Shown here: piece after piece, positions 60,648-61,250 of the stretch | Numbering within the stretch: position 1 is the first letter of the stretch | How the letters are laid out: each line of letters begins with the position of its first letter | From: an uncultured beta proteobacterium | GTDB taxonomy: Bacteria > Pseudomonadota > Gammaproteobacteria > Burkholderiales > Burkholderiaceae_B | Reading direction: 5' to 3' | Assembly: GCA_903894155.1 (NCBI GenBank) | Contig: CAITPF010000125.1 | Coordinates: forward strand, 1-61,250 | DNA: 61,250 nt | Position numbers and translations under genes: made by a program | The notes under the pieces: generated by a model | Databases searched by the model: none | What the model saw: only the letters and a program-made list of their open reading frames with translations | Told to the model about the DNA's origin: nothing

Positions 60648-61250
60648 ATGCCACTGCTGAGCCGAACAACAAAGATCCTCATCGCACTGGCCGTCGTCAT
60701 TGTTATTTTGCTCGTCCTGAATAGTTACCCGGACGAACCGATACAGCACTTCTCGGATACCCCACGCACGCAGTACGACGCAAGATCCAGAGAGCGGCTT
60801 GCCGAGCAAGCCCGGGAAGAGGCCCAGGCCAAAGTCGCCGAGCGCGCAAAGGCCGACACGCAGGACGCACCCGCCGCCGCGCAGACCAAAACCGAAACGG
60901 ACGCTGCCTCGAAGGCCAGGGCCCGTGCAGAGGCCGATGCGGCCGCCAAGGCAAAGGCCAAAGCTGAGGCTGAAGCTGCGGCTCAGGCACAAGCGAAAGC
61001 AGTAGCAGACGCGGCCGCACAGGCAAAAGCCAAGGCAGACGCTGAGGCCACAGCGCAGGCACAGGCGAAAGCAGCAGCAGAGGCAAAAGCCAAGGCAGAC
61101 GCCGAGGCCGCAAAGCAGGCACAGGCGAAAGCAGCAGCAGAAGCAAAAGCCAAGGCAGACGCCGAGGCCGCAGCGCAGGCGCAGGCGAAAGCAGCAGCAG
61201 AGGCAAAAGCCAAGGCAGACGCCGAGGCCGCAAAGCAGGCACAGGCGAAA
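60648..61250 (+). CDS. TolA-like single-pass protein with Ala/Lys/Glu repeats (cut by window edge)
   Basis: The first 201 codons are visible and no stop is reached. After MPLLSRTTK a single membrane segment (about residues 10-25, ILIALAVVIVILLVL) is followed by NSYPDEPIQHF. A long helical domain of Ala, Lys, Glu, Asp and Gln follows, with repeats such as AKAKADAEAAKQAQAKAAAE. Layout matches domain I/II of TolA, which spans the periplasm, but the C-terminal domain is missing and no tolQRB genes are near. It could equally be a SPOR- or other periplasmic repeat protein. The repeats run to the window edge, so length is unknown. Confidence 0.7.
   Translation, partial: MPLLSRTTKILIALAVVIVILLVLNSYPDEPIQHFSDTPRTQYDARSRERLAEQAREEAQAKVAERAKADTQDAPAAAQTKTETDAASKARARAEADAAAKAKAKAEAEAAAQAQAKAVADAAAQAKAKADAEATAQAQAKAAAEAKAKADAEAAKQAQAKAAAEAKAKADAEAAAQAQAKAAAEAKAKADAEAAKQAQAK
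61021..61250. repeat. 60-bp tandem repeat inside the TolA-like gene
   Basis: Four units in exact 60-base register (61021, 61081, 61141, 61201, the last cut) encode 20 residues each. Units 2 and 4 share the GCAAAGCAGGCAC variant and units 1 and 3 share the GCGCAGG variant, suggesting a 120-bp higher-order unit. Degenerate copies precede from about 60940. Confidence 0.95.

Noticed and set aside
61021..61250. Reverse-strand open frames in the terminal repeat
   Set aside because: Both strands of an Ala-rich repeat stay open; the plus frame alone has an anchor sequence and plausible start.

Overview
The window reads as a chromosomal segment of a high-GC betaproteobacterium, most likely order Burkholderiales and near Alcaligenaceae. 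This is inferred from conserved blocks typical of that order: gpmA/rhodanese/grxC/secB/gpsA, rsmB/DUF4390/ntrY/ntrX, a Bug-type tricarboxylate receptor, azurin, and several liv-like and TRAP transporters. I saw no rRNA, tRNA, phage, insertion sequence or CRISPR array. Both ends cut through genes: an EnvC-like coiled-coil protein on the left and a TolA-like repeat protein on the right.

Layout. 1-21.3 kb is mainly housekeeping. It holds a cell-division activator and phosphoglycerate mutase (minus strand), then rhodanese, glutaredoxin 3, SecB, glycerol-3-phosphate dehydrogenase and a TctC/Bug receptor (plus). Next come trmL and comF, a BioC-type methyltransferase, a YbdK-type ligase, a TauE-type exporter and an XdhC-like protein. 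The translationally coupled rsmB/DUF4390/ntrY/ntrX group follows, then rimO, fmt, a SemiSWEET coupled to def, and dprA/HMG-CoA lyase/azurin. 21.4-30 kb (minus) is one apparent operon: an acyl-CoA synthetase, a complete branched-chain-amino-acid-type ABC importer and a PaaK-like ligase whose ATP-binding P-loop motif is missing. A Crp/Fnr-family regulator is divergent from it. 30.8-33.2 kb has a PCuAC copper chaperone, YggS and SelD.

33.3-39.3 kb is a urea ABC transporter operon (urtABCDE). Upstream of it lie a full sigma-54 promoter match and an NtrC-type site, so it is probably controlled by nitrogen status; no urease genes are present here. 39.3-45.5 kb has a structured, repeat-rich gap, an Lrp regulator, a MocR-type regulator divergent from an omega-amino acid:pyruvate aminotransferase, a gamma-glutamyltransferase-family enzyme and a secreted unknown. 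45.6-52.7 kb has an M20 peptidase, an outer-membrane MetA-type protein, an orphan molybdopterin oxidoreductase and a GGDEF-EAL protein of visibly different base composition. 52.7-60.5 kb is a catabolic module: GntR regulator, TRAP transporter, type III CoA-transferase, two-domain VOC protein and enoyl-CoA hydratase, with a divergent FAD oxidoreductase. It looks like uptake, CoA activation and breakdown of an organic acid that cannot be named from sequence.

Intergenic regions carry several simple repeats (6-, 8- and 9-bp units), and the last gene contains a 60-bp tandem repeat. Gene starts were chosen by eye from ribosome binding sites, overlaps and family start positions.
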